Source of the DNA: Acidianus hospitalis
GTDB lineage: Archaea > Thermoproteota > Thermoprotei_A > Sulfolobales > Sulfolobaceae
Length of the DNA: 15,448 nt
Direction: 5' to 3'
Assembly (NCBI GenBank): GCA_003086435.1
Contig: QEFD01000074.1
Location: 1-15,448 of the forward strand
The notes under the pieces were generated by a model. The model worked only from the letters and a program-made list of their open reading frames with translations. It made no database searches and was not told the origin of the DNA. Positions 6,822 to 14,693 of this stretch are shown here, piece after piece. Position 1 is the first letter of the stretch, and every line of letters starts with the position of its first letter. The position numbers and the translations under genes were made by a program.

Positions 6822-7008
6822 CTCCCTTAACTGATGACTGCTCACGAGAGTGAAAACCGGATAGGAGGGTAGAGTGGTGTTTCCCTTGACTAGGGTGACT
6901 GTGTATGATCCCTTTAGCCCGTGGCAGAATTAGAGGAAAAGTTATGCCACGGTAAACACGCTGCATAACCTTAATTATAAACAAATTGTAAGTAATGGAT
7001 AGCGTGTT
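6822..7008 (+). ncRNA. Candidate structured RNA or decayed element end with several hairpins
   Basis: This stretch is visibly richer in G+C than its surroundings and codes for nothing obvious. Perfect complementary pairs are CCCT/AGGG (6883-6886 with 6892-6895), CCGTGGCA/TGCCACGG (6919-6926 with 6945-6952), GTTATGC/GCATAAC (6941-6947 with 6963-6969) and AACACGCT/AGCGTGTT (6955-6962 with 7001-7008). The second and third pairs overlap and exclude each other. The core at 6876-6959 recurs inverted at the right end of the window. A small RNA, or the structured end of a mobile element, would explain this. I do not recognise a known RNA family. Confidence 0.4.
6876..6959 (+). repeat. Inverted ~85-base repeat, left copy
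   Basis: It begins GGTGTTTCCCTTGACTAGGG and ends GGTAAACAC. The reverse complement of 15360-15448 gives the same order of blocks: a first part of about 42 bases nearly identical, a middle with substitutions and a short insertion, and a last part (GCCACGG, TAAACAC) conserved. The two copies point towards each other and enclose about 8.4 kb that includes the intact and the decayed copy of the two-gene family. Confidence 0.85.
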
Positions 7009-7250
7009 GGCGTAAAGAACTATAATACAACGCTGATAAACTATGATAATTCAGAAATTTTCTAGGAAGGACGATGCAGTGTTATGGGCCTCGGAATAAG
7101 GAAATTGGAAGAAGTTTTGAGGATATACGACTGATAAGTGATTTTCTGGTTAAAATTAGAAACTTTAGGAATATAACAATTGTCATCTGCAGTCCACTAC
7201 TTTATTAACATGCATAAAATAGCGAAATGAAGGATTTGTGGCAGTTTTGG
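7005..7250 (+). pseudogene. Possible remnant of an unidentified gene
   Basis: One plus-strand frame reads protein-like blocks interrupted by stops: RVGVKNYNTTLINYDNSEIF, MGLGIRKLEEVLRIYD, VIFWLKLETLGI, QLSSAVHYFINMHKIAK. The blocks stay in one frame, which hints at a gene lost by point mutation. No family can be named, and chance is not excluded. Confidence 0.25.
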
Positions 7251-7350
7251 GTTTTAAGAATTTCTTGTATTCTATATTCATTAATCTTTGGACGATTTAA
7301 GAGATAAAAATTAAATAAATCGCTATCTAGTTAGATATATTCTCATCAGA

Positions 7351-7362
7351 ACTTATAAATTT
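7351..7362 (+). promoter_or_regulatory. TATA-box promoter of the two-gene unit at 7382
   Basis: ACTTATAAATTT is centred about 25 bases before the GTG at 7382, predicting a leaderless transcript for the pair of genes. Confidence 0.6.
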
Positions 7363-7381
7363 TTATCTTAAATATATAAAT

Positions 7382-7873
7382 GTGAAAAATTATAGCCGAG
7401 ACATATACAAAGTCCTAATTACCCTTGGCGTTGCTAAGAGAATGGGAAGATATTACGTAATATATAAGCCATGGTTACGTAAGCTCGAAGTATTAATTGA
7501 TGAAAATTCTTGTACTTTTATAGGAAAATATGGTTACGGATATGAGGAAGCTATTGGAGAAGTTTTCTTACCAGATGGCCAAGTAATAAAAGTTAAGGAA
7601 GAGATTGATGATTATAAAAAGGAAAATCATGGTTTTAAAATAAGATTTAATCTTTGGAAATTAAAGGGCTATTTAGCTTTTAGTTTACTTTTGCATACGT
7701 TAAACCTCACTATACATTATGATAAAGGAGAGTTCTATCCTATAATTTCTGATCCCTATTCAATACACTACGATGCTTATAAAAGGGAAACCAAATATCC
7801 AGTGAAAAACTCATTTACATGGGTAAACGCGAAACCAAAGGTTTACGGTATAGAAGTGGTTAAGAATGTTTGA
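7382..7873 (+). CDS. Protein of unknown function, short relative of the winged-helix partner
   Basis: 163 residues from GTG. An ATG two bases earlier stops at once, and the in-frame codons back to a stop at 7328 offer no other start. Residues 5-30 (RDIYKVLITLGVAKRMGRYYVIYKP) match the recognition helix and wing of the 192-residue protein at 689, but the first helices of that domain are absent. Residues 45-70 (EAIGEVFLPDGQVIKV) and 95-160 (YLAFSLLLHTLNLTIHYDKG, FYPIISDPYSIHY) are beta-rich and recur in the decayed copy at 11351. There is no signal peptide. It overlaps the next gene by 8 bases, so the two are translated together and probably interact. Function unknown; the lost helices suggest that DNA binding may be lost or changed in this copy. 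Confidence 0.88.
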   Translation: MKNYSRDIYKVLITLGVAKRMGRYYVIYKPWLRKLEVLIDENSCTFIGKYGYGYEEAIGEVFLPDGQVIKVKEEIDDYKKENHGFKIRFNLWKLKGYLAFSLLLHTLNLTIHYDKGEFYPIISDPYSIHYDAYKRETKYPVKNSFTWVNAKPKVYGIEVVKNV

Positions 7874-8549
7874 TGATATAAAAAGGATACTTAAGTCTAA
7901 AGGATATGACATTGATGATTTCGAGTTAATAATCTATAAGGTTAAAGCAATGGAAAAGTACGGTATATCTGGGCACTACATAAGGTATTATAAAGTGGAG
8001 TACTTCAGAACTTCGCCTACTGATACATTAGGTACGACTATCATTTCGCCTTTCTTTCCAGATTCTGTTTTAATTGATTATTATTACAAATTAATAGATA
8101 AACAAGAGAAAAGAGAAGTAAAAGTAGATACTTGGATTACTGAAGGAGAAGTAATGGAGGACAACGGATTATATATGAAAAAGGTATTTAAATTGAATAA
8201 AAAGGTATATGAAAAATTAGAAGCGTATAAGCCTTATTTAAAAGAAGAGTACTTTCACATATACTCGAATTTCTTAACTAACAGGAAGTTAACTGAAGAT
8301 TTCTTTTCCAAATACAATATTGAAACTAACATTTTTACAGACTCTAGAACAGTTTACCTTAACGTTGAAATTTCGCTCGAAATAGAAGGTTATGAGATGT
8401 ATAATGTAAAGCCCATAATTAAATACATAGGCGGAGAAAAAAGCGAACTTAAAGATGGGGTATTCAAAAAAGAAGGCAATAAGGTCACTCTGTTTATACC
8501 ATTCCAAGGGCCTAGCACTTACATTGGAATAAATTACTGGCTGAAGTAA
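7866..8549 (+). CDS. Protein of unknown function, larger partner in the two-gene family
   Basis: 227 residues from an ATG that overlaps the preceding gene by 8 bases. The protein is soluble, rich in tyrosine, lysine and glutamate. N-terminal helix (MFDDIKRILKSKGYDIDDFE), then YGISGHYIRYYKVEYF, SPFFPDSVLIDYYYKLID, VDTWITEGEV, a helical middle (KPYLKEEYFHIYSNFLTNRK) and a C-terminal beta part (VYLNVEISLEIEGYEMYNV, VTLFIPFQGPSTYIGINYW). The same blocks appear in the partial gene at 2-664 and in the pseudogene at 11890-12509, so they define a family with at least three members in this window. No catalytic motif, nucleotide-binding loop or metal site is visible, and I do not recognise the family. 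Tight coupling with the partner suggests a two-protein complex. Confidence 0.9.
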   Translation: MFDDIKRILKSKGYDIDDFELIIYKVKAMEKYGISGHYIRYYKVEYFRTSPTDTLGTTIISPFFPDSVLIDYYYKLIDKQEKREVKVDTWITEGEVMEDNGLYMKKVFKLNKKVYEKLEAYKPYLKEEYFHIYSNFLTNRKLTEDFFSKYNIETNIFTDSRTVYLNVEISLEIEGYEMYNVKPIIKYIGGEKSELKDGVFKKEGNKVTLFIPFQGPSTYIGINYWLK

Positions 8550-8695
8550 TTATACTTTGCCCACCTTAGTGTATATAATCTGCCCTAGCTTGACTTAACG
8601 GGAAAATTGCTTTCATATTAACAGCTATCAGCTTAAGAGCTTTTATAGCACACGCTACGTAGAAGTAGTTAGAAAGGAAAGAGGAAAAAATTTTC

Positions 8696-11131
8696 TTATC
8701 TTTTCCTTCTCGTAGCCATAATTAATCCTACTACTATTGCGATTACAATTACTATTATAAGGATTATAAAGAGTGGATTAATACTTTCCACTAATGTTTC
8801 AGTTATAGGTTGGTTTACCGTTATCGTAGTCCCCGGCGAAACATTATAAGTTCCCTTAAACATTCCTATATCATAGAATGGAACTGAAGCATTTAACGTT
8901 ATTTTACAGCCTGCATTATACCAAGAAGATTGTCCATTAATTGTTACGAGGTATTGCGTTACAGCAGTAACTTTAACATTAACTGGCGAATTTACTGTAA
9001 AGCTTTGAGGTGAAACTGAAGTTACGAGTAATCTTTCGTCGTTTGATATTGGAACAATTCCAGTCTTTAAATACACATTAGTGCCCGCATTATACCAACC
9101 GCTACTAAATTTGGAAGAAGTACCATTTATGAGAGCATTTAAAGTTATATTAGGACTCACACTCACGTAATACTGTAATACTGTATTTACATGAATTGCT
9201 TCAGAAGAATTAACTATAATTGACATAGAAGGAGTTATTGACACTATTACATATCTTTCCATTGAATTCACATAATATGTAGTATTTACTATCTGGATTA
9301 CGGTGGAATAATTGAACCAGGCGGATTTAAGTTCTTCAGTAACTCCATTTATTTTCGCATATACTGGGATATTAGATATTACCGAGACATAATACTGGTT
9401 ATAATATGTGACGGATATAACGTTTGATAGAATTCTTCCAGAGTAATTATATGATATCCACCTAACCTGGCTATTCGACCCTGGTAAACAAGGTGAATAA
9501 TAGTAAGTAGAATTATAATCAGCCCAATAAACCCCAGGCTTTGCAGAAATGTTAGTTCCAAAATAGTAGTAACTTACCGTAGGCTCTCCGTTATTAACTC
9601 CTATAACTGTATAAGTGAAGTTTACCTTTAATTGTTCATACAAAGGTATTGTTATCGTTCCGTTAAAAGATAAAACTCCTCTACTAATAGGTGAAATCCA
9701 CCTTACCTCGTTTTCCGTAATATTGGAGATAGTATAAACTGTTCCCGATGGAACTATATATGTACCTTGACCTACGACTCTGGTAGTACCGTTAGGGAGA
9801 ATTAAAGTTATATTAGGAGTATAAGGAGGCATTTGTCCTATGATCTTATATTGTAAAGTAACCTTAACGTTTATTGGTATAATACTCGTGGTAAATATTA
9901 CAAGACCTTCTTGAGTACCTACTGCAATGACTTTACCGTCTGCACTCATTACTAAGGATTCTGGATTTGAGCCGATAGAGCAAGGAATTGCAGGCAAAGT
10001 GTAATTAGTTACGTTACCGTTAGCAGAGAAAACGTATAGTATTCTACAATTATAAGGCAATGCTGCTATTATACTACCTTGGCAGTTCATCACTACTGGG
10101 GTAAGCTCTTCAACTGGAAACTTAAAGCTCCAAATAATCTGCCCCTTACAGTTTGCAGTATACAATTCACCGTCTGTAGTATAAGTCACTAAAGATCCGT
10201 TATAATCTATAGCCGCTCTTACGTTTGAAGGACTATAGGAAGTATTGGACCAAACTATCAATGCATTACAGGCCTTAATAACATAAACGCCAGAGTAGGT
10301 ACCTATTACTGAACTGCTTACAACAATATATTTACCGTTACCACTGAATACTGGAGGACCTGCAAAAGGATCTCCAAAACTACTATTTATCCATATTAGT
10401 TTACCGTCTTGAAGATTAAATAAAAATACCCAACCGCCATCAGCATGTCCATTTCCTGCAGAAGCAACTACATAGTCATTATATACGCAAATATAAGATA
10501 AGCTCATGTAAGTTGGCTCTGGAGACATGTTATGAATTGTGAAGAACCATAATAATTTACCGTTAGACGCGTTAAATGCTGATAGATTACCGTAAGGATA
10601 ACCAGGCATTTCTGGAACTGCTGTAGCAATTATTTCATTACATTCGATTTTTATATCATCTACAGAGTCGATCGGGCAACATTTGCAGTACGGAAACTTT
10701 ACGCACCATAATAATTTCCCAGAAACTGTAGAATAAACTCTCAATATGCCTGTGCAATTAAACTGCGAAGTCCCCAAACCTACTGCAAAATATCTTGGGC
10801 ATATAGCTACTGAGTAAACGGGATAAGGTTCCGTTATATTATAAAGAATTCTAGTACCATTATTACTAACAGATACAATAAAGGCATGATATGTTTCGTG
10901 TCCATTACTATTCTTACTGATGCTTCCTAAGCCTATTAAGTATTCTCCATTAATTGGAAACTTATAGATTGCTACTGAAGTCACGTTACCTACTTTCAGT
11001 AAAGTCGATGAGTAAGAAATTGCGGGATGTTCTGGATGCATGGAATAGCTTGTAGTCGCTGTTATTATTGAAACTAATAATAGCATAAAAACTAAACTAT
11101 TTATTACACCATATTTTCTACTTAACCTCAT
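8696..11131 (-). CDS. Secreted PQQ-type beta-propeller surface protein with C-terminal membrane anchor
   Basis: 811 residues from ATG. A signal peptide (about 8-30) is followed by an outer beta-propeller (about 45-415) with the repeated PQQ/YVTN-like blade motif: SGKLLWCVKF (138-147), NGKLLWFFTI (190-199), DGKLIWINSS (242-251), LIVWSNTS (291-298) and GQIIWSFKF (330-338). A cysteine group lies at 143-152. After it come beta domains (about 420-775) with recurring YYVSV and WYNAG patterns, as in other large surface proteins of Sulfolobales. A membrane helix (about 786-806) with an RRKR tail anchors it. Sequons are abundant. No catalytic residues are evident; a binding, adhesion or cell-wall role is possible. 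A TATA box lies about 28 bases upstream. Confidence 0.9.
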   Translation of the reverse strand: MRLSRKYGVINSLVFMLLLVSIITATTSYSMHPEHPAISYSSTLLKVGNVTSVAIYKFPINGEYLIGLGSISKNSNGHETYHAFIVSVSNNGTRILYNITEPYPVYSVAICPRYFAVGLGTSQFNCTGILRVYSTVSGKLLWCVKFPYCKCCPIDSVDDIKIECNEIIATAVPEMPGYPYGNLSAFNASNGKLLWFFTIHNMSPEPTYMSLSYICVYNDYVVASAGNGHADGGWVFLFNLQDGKLIWINSSFGDPFAGPPVFSGNGKYIVVSSSVIGTYSGVYVIKACNALIVWSNTSYSPSNVRAAIDYNGSLVTYTTDGELYTANCKGQIIWSFKFPVEELTPVVMNCQGSIIAALPYNCRILYVFSANGNVTNYTLPAIPCSIGSNPESLVMSADGKVIAVGTQEGLVIFTTSIIPINVKVTLQYKIIGQMPPYTPNITLILPNGTTRVVGQGTYIVPSGTVYTISNITENEVRWISPISRGVLSFNGTITIPLYEQLKVNFTYTVIGVNNGEPTVSYYYFGTNISAKPGVYWADYNSTYYYSPCLPGSNSQVRWISYNYSGRILSNVISVTYYNQYYVSVISNIPVYAKINGVTEELKSAWFNYSTVIQIVNTTYYVNSMERYVIVSITPSMSIIVNSSEAIHVNTVLQYYVSVSPNITLNALINGTSSKFSSGWYNAGTNVYLKTGIVPISNDERLLVTSVSPQSFTVNSPVNVKVTAVTQYLVTINGQSSWYNAGCKITLNASVPFYDIGMFKGTYNVSPGTTITVNQPITETLVESINPLFIILIIVIVIAIVVGLIMATRRKR

Positions 11132-11154
11132 ATATTACACCGTATTTAATAACG

Positions 11155-11166
11155 CCTTATATACTT
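11155..11166 (-). promoter_or_regulatory. TATA-box promoter of the beta-propeller gene
   Basis: The minus strand reads AAGTATATAAGG, centred about 28 bases before the ATG at 11131. Transcription would start within a few bases of the start codon. Confidence 0.6.
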
Positions 11167-11215
11167 TACTATTTATTTTTTACTCTAATTATACTGAAGA
11201 ATAATTTGTAAGAGT

Positions 11216-11314
11216 ATGAGCAAACATACGATAATTGCAACTTTCAAACTGGAAAATGGTCCCGACGCTATATTTAGAAAGAACGCTCTTCTTATCCAAA
11301 AGATATATGAGTAA
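11216..11314 (+). CDS. Possible small protein of 32 residues
   Basis: An ATG at 11216 opens 32 codons (starting MSKHTIIATFKLENGPDAIF) to a TAA. A TATA-like TAATTATACT at 11186-11195 is placed about 26 bases before the ATG, as for leaderless genes here. The beginning TIIATFKLE recalls the first strand of ribbon-helix-helix proteins, but the product is too short for a full domain, so it may be the start of a truncated gene. It is divergent from the beta-propeller gene. Confidence 0.3.
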   Translation: MSKHTIIATFKLENGPDAIFRKNALLIQKIYE

Positions 11315-11315
11315 A

Positions 11316-11327
11316 TACTTATATATC
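11316..11327 (+). promoter_or_regulatory. TATA-box of the decayed two-gene unit
   Basis: ACTTATATATCT, similar to ACTTATAAATTT before the intact unit at 7382, lies about 30 bases before the ATG at 11351. The promoter has kept its form while the genes after it are broken. Confidence 0.4.
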
Positions 11328-11350
11328 TAAATGAAGCAAAGGATTATGTA

Positions 11351-11835
11351 ATGTATAGAAAGATAGAAAATACAACTACTTGCACGACTAGGAATTACTT
11401 GAGAGTTCGATAAAGTTAAAAGTAGCTAGCAAGTTGGGTAAATTCGCCTTTGTTAATAAACCTTAAGTATTAAAATTGGATGTTATTATATCTAAATACT
11501 AAATATAATTTAATTGAAAAATAAGTTCCAATATTTCGCCTAGCAAGATAATTAGCCGAGTATTATTCTTGGATGATAATGCAATAAAAATGGAAAAATT
11601 TCTAACAATACATATATGGCCAGACAATCAAGTGAATTATGCTTGAGAAGTATTATTCGTTTTACCTTGAAATTCCTACATTGAAGTTAACAGTTTATTA
11701 TAATGGTAATTTTTATCCAATGACCTCTGATAAGGAATCTATTCATGTACAAAAGAGGGCAGTTAGTTAAAAATTCCTATACACGGCTTAACATTACTCC
11801 TAAAGTCTGGTGAATGAAAACAAATTTGGAGAGAA
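11351..11835 (+). pseudogene. Decayed copy of the 163-residue (winged-helix partner) gene
   Basis: Scattered over the three plus frames are blocks matching the gene at 7382 in the same order: RNYLRVR; GKFAFVNKP then VLKLDVI (against GRYYVIYKP, LRKLEVLI); ISRVLFLDDNAIKMEK (against IGEVFLPDGQVIKVKE); and LEIPTLKLTVYYNGNFYPM plus TSDKESIHVQKRAV (against LLHTLNLTIHYDKGEFYPI, ISDPYSIHYDAYKRE). Several stops and frameshifts separate them; the tryptophan codon of the YKPWL block has become TAA. About 18 codons before RNYL suggest that the ancestor had a longer N-terminus than the intact 163-residue protein. Confidence 0.85.
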
Positions 11836-11889
11836 TTCTTAATAAATGACTCAGCTAGGAAGGGTTGTTAGAATTATAGGGATTACACA

Positions 11890-12509
11890 ATGAAAAATAA
11901 TATTAGGAAGATAACTTACTCTCTCTTGACTAACGAAATTTACGGAATTTCGGGAAATTACACTAGATACTATAAGAAAAAACTCTTTACAAGAGAGATT
12001 AAGGAATTAACGCTAATATCATTATCTACATTTTCCCTGATGCTAATTTGGTTGAATATTATTATATAATAAAAGAAGGAGATAAGAAAATTATCCTTAC
12101 TAGCTGGATTACTGAAAAATTAATGAAGATGGAATCTTAAGAAGATTTTTCGTTCTATACAGAAAGCTTAACGAGAAATTAGAGGCTTGCAGATTTTATG
12201 ATATAGAGATGTATTTCCATATTTATTCGAAATGATTTTCCAATAAAGAAAATACTAGAGACCTTTTATCCAAAGAAGATATAGAAACTCTGGTAAGTAC
12301 TAGAAGCGATGAAATTAGTTTATAAACTGGATATAAACTTAGAAGTAAAGGAATATAAATTACTTAATCCCTAGCCTTAGCCATAACTGTAAAAGATAAG
12401 CTAATAGAACTTAATGGAACACAATCCCTTTTTGACAAAAAAGGTCTCTCTTTCAGTTATCTTTCAAAAGCCTAACACTTATTACGGTATAAAATATTAG
12501 CTAAAATAA
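11890..12509 (+). pseudogene. Decayed copy of the 227-residue gene
   Basis: From the ATG at 11890 the blocks of the 227-residue protein follow in order: YGISGNYTRYYKKKLF (against YGISGHYIRYYKVEYF), PDANLVEYYYIIKEGDKK, LTSWITEKL, RFFVLYRKLNEKLEA, YDIEMYFHIYSK, LLSKEDIETL and a last YYGIKY before a TAG where the intact gene has TGG. Stops at several places and frame changes make it inactive. It is separated from the preceding pseudogene by about 55 bases, whereas the intact genes overlap. The length and end match the intact gene closely, so decay came by point changes rather than by truncation. Confidence 0.92.
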
Positions 12510-12549
12510 ACTATTAATTTTAAATTTTGAAAAAAGAATAAAATATTTT

Positions 12550-13425
12550 TTATTGCGCGACTACTGTTGCATCAACTGCAGTCCCGTTAGATAATCCTAT
12601 TCTTATAGTATACCGCATCCCTGGAGCTAATGAAATATAACCGAAGTTTATTACAACTTGGTTAACTCCCTGCATCAGTTGTTGAGGAGATATTGAAGTT
12701 GAAGGAGCATAGTAGTTAGTACCTTGTATCGAGGCATAAGAAATTCCTACTGGAGCAGTAGCGTATAATGTAATATACGCAACGCCTCCTTTAATTGTTC
12801 CCTGACCTTGTTGATAAACACTTGCTTGCGAAGGGATTACAGTAGCGCCCATTGTACTTCCAGGGAGAGTACCAGACTTTAACGAATCTAATACGCTTCC
12901 TAATCCTAAGTATAATATTATGAAGCCTATTACTCCTAATATTAGTAAAATAGAGCCTATCTTTACTGTACCATTATTAAAATGGCTACCTACCTTATAA
13001 AAGCCTATAATAAGCAATATTAAGCCTATAAAACCTATCACATCACCGCCTATATTTAATCCAGTGAATGATGCTATAGCTCCTGCCACATTTCCAGATA
13101 ATGCTGCAGGTATTAGAAGGATTATTCCCACGAATACTAATAAAGGCCCTAGCAATATTAATAATGCACCAATAGAGCCTATTCCCGTTCCTAGACCTGC
13201 AGTGTTCAAGATTGAAAATCCCTTCCTTATCCTAAGTATTCCTAAGATATCAGTTAATATTGCTATAAGAAATATTACTAGCATAACAAATACTCCTGCT
13301 ATACCTATGGCGATTACTGAAAAAATAGACATTATTCCTATGGCTATTAATATTGCCGTTACTATTTCTAGCAAGGAACCACTTCTTAGTTTTGACACAC
13401 CCTCAATTAATGAATTTTGTTCCAT
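12550..13425 (-). CDS. DUF973 family integral membrane protein
   Basis: 291 residues from a leaderless ATG. The N-terminal motif GVSKLRSGSLLEIVTAILI is typical of crenarchaeal DUF973 proteins. Hydrophobic segments at about 18-38, 42-62, 82-108, 128-144 and 156-175 give five or so membrane helices rich in glycine and isoleucine. A C-terminal beta domain (about 205-291; GGVAYITLYATAPVGISYASI, ending in IRIGLSNGTAVDATVV) follows. The function of the family is unknown. It is flanked on both sides by decayed sequence and has no obvious operon partner. Confidence 0.9.
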   Translation of the reverse strand: MEQNSLIEGVSKLRSGSLLEIVTAILIAIGIMSIFSVIAIGIAGVFVMLVIFLIAILTDILGILRIRKGFSILNTAGLGTGIGSIGALLILLGPLLVFVGIILLIPAALSGNVAGAIASFTGLNIGGDVIGFIGLILLIIGFYKVGSHFNNGTVKIGSILLILGVIGFIILYLGLGSVLDSLKSGTLPGSTMGATVIPSQASVYQQGQGTIKGGVAYITLYATAPVGISYASIQGTNYYAPSTSISPQQLMQGVNQVVINFGYISLAPGMRYTIRIGLSNGTAVDATVVAQ

Positions 13426-13444
13426 AATTAAACATACTAGGAAT

Positions 13445-13460
13445 TAATATATAAGCTTTT
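13445..13460 (-). promoter_or_regulatory. TATA-box promoter of the DUF973 gene
   Basis: The minus strand reads AAAAGCTTATATATTA, centred about 26 bases before the ATG at 13425, which predicts a leaderless mRNA. Confidence 0.6.
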
Positions 13461-13679
13461 TGTGACAATTGAAAGATTTTTATTGAAATTTATTGTATAT
13501 TTACTAAAAAATTCAAACTATAGGTAAGATAACATGTACAATGAAATGCACTCTAAAAGCTTTCATATAATAAAATTCAATTTATTTAAATTATTATATC
13601 AGTCAAAGTTCTTGAACAGCATTATTATGTAAAGCTTACGTAATTGCGTTTGTAGATCATAAATTTAAACTTAATTTAC

Positions 13680-13990
13680 TGTTACTGCTGATCAAGTAGA
13701 AATAATTAGCCACCTCTCCTCGAAATTCATCTCAATTTCGAATCTAACCCTATTTTCTATCAATTTAGAAGGTTATATTGAGGAAATATAAAGTAAAATT
13801 TATATGTGATGGATATCTTATACTTCACGCGATTAGATTTGTAGAATATGGATCTTACAGTATTTTGAAGTAAATTATAACAGCATATATACAGTATGAA
13901 GAGTAAGTTTCTGTTAATCATTATAATACAGATTCATTCAATTTGTATGTGCCTTTGAACTGCTAACTATCTACAGCTTAGACTCCTGAT
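13680..13990 (+). pseudogene. Possible heavily decayed trace of a 227-residue-type gene
   Basis: Two blocks in the right order and at about the right distance recall the 3' third of the gene at 7866: LFSINLEGYIEEI (against VEISLEIEGYEMYNV), and DSFNLYVPLN followed by a stop and LSTA (against NKVTLFIPFQGPSTY). Stops and frame changes lie between. Nothing recognisable precedes it between 13461 and 13680. The call rests on short matches made by eye. Confidence 0.35.
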
Positions 13991-14021
13991 TTAAATAGTC
14001 GTTATTACTCAAGGAATATAA

Positions 14022-14360
14022 CTAAGCTCCTGCTGAATAACGAGAAACTAAATCGCTTACAGCTGCTTTGTGGGATTCTTCAGTTTTTCTCAATAGTAAT
14101 GCATAGCTAACTTTTAACTCAACTAAAGATTCATAATTTATTTTACTTCTATTAGCTTAAGACCTAAAATTTCAACTAGCTCGGAAATGACTTGCTCCTA
14201 CCAATTCTATTATACTTAACCACTAATTGGTTTGTAATTATAGTGTTTCACTAGATTATTTAGTCTCTTAAAATATCCTACGAGTACTTGGAGAGGTGCA
14301 TTGGAAACATTTATTTAGTCCTAACTCTTCTGCACCCCTTGTTCTAGTAAATTATTGTAC
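14022..14360 (-). pseudogene. Remnant of an unidentified minus-strand gene
   Basis: On the minus strand, protein-like blocks occur in three frames in succession: NAPLQVLVGYFKRLNNLVKHY and NYKPISG, then QVISELVEILGLKLIEVK, then INYESLVELKVSYALLLRKT with EESHKAAVSDLVSRYSAGA to a TAG. The last two join smoothly across a one-base shift at about 14134-14140. The helical, Leu/Val-rich character suggests a soluble protein. The family is not recognised. At least two frameshifts or stops make it inactive. Confidence 0.4.
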
Positions 14361-14685
14361 AATTATTAAAAATTTTACGTAATTCGGAACAATTTGCAGA
14401 ATACTATGGGAGAACAAGTTTTACGTTGAGCCAACAAATATTTATAGGAAGGTTTAGTCTACTACAAATATATATTACGGTCTTATTTATAATTATAAAA
14501 TATAAGTCAACTTTATATATGAAGAATTTTATAACGTATTGTGTTATATATTTCTAATAATATAGATTTTTATTAATAGATAGAATAGATAAGACTGAGC
14601 TAAATCCAACGAGACATAAAATTGAGAATTCTTAGTTAAGCGTGAATTCTATTACTTTATTTCTTAAGTATATTATCTATAATTA
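14361..14685. other. Non-coding AT-rich stretch
   Basis: I see no gene, repeat or RNA here, only AT-rich sequence with many stop codons in all frames. Confidence 0.4.
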
Positions 14686-14693
14686 TTTATATG
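14686..14693 (+). promoter_or_regulatory. TATA-box of the broken gene at 14714
   Basis: TTTATATG is centred about 25 bases before the ATG at 14714, the usual spacing of leaderless genes in this window. Confidence 0.4.

Noticed and set aside
6830..6836. CTGATGA resembling a C box of a C/D guide RNA
   Set aside because: No D' and D boxes at the right spacing and no second C-like box follow within 60-70 bases.
7074..7208. A 44-codon ATG-started frame beginning MQCYGPRNKEIG
   Set aside because: Low-complexity coding signal, no promoter at the right distance, and it competes with a more protein-like frame full of stops.
6822..7260. Possible TnpB/IS605 element end with a guide-RNA-like structure
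   Set aside because: No transposase or TnpB remnant could be read on either strand nearby; only the hairpins recall such ends.
11351..12509. Stop-codon recoding instead of a pseudogene pair
   Set aside because: TAA, TAG and TGA all occur, and frameshifts are present as well, so no single recoded amino acid explains it.
13064..13447. Long open frame antisense to the DUF973 gene
   Set aside because: It is the mirror of a glycine/isoleucine-rich membrane protein, has proline/asparagine-rich nonsense content and no promoter.
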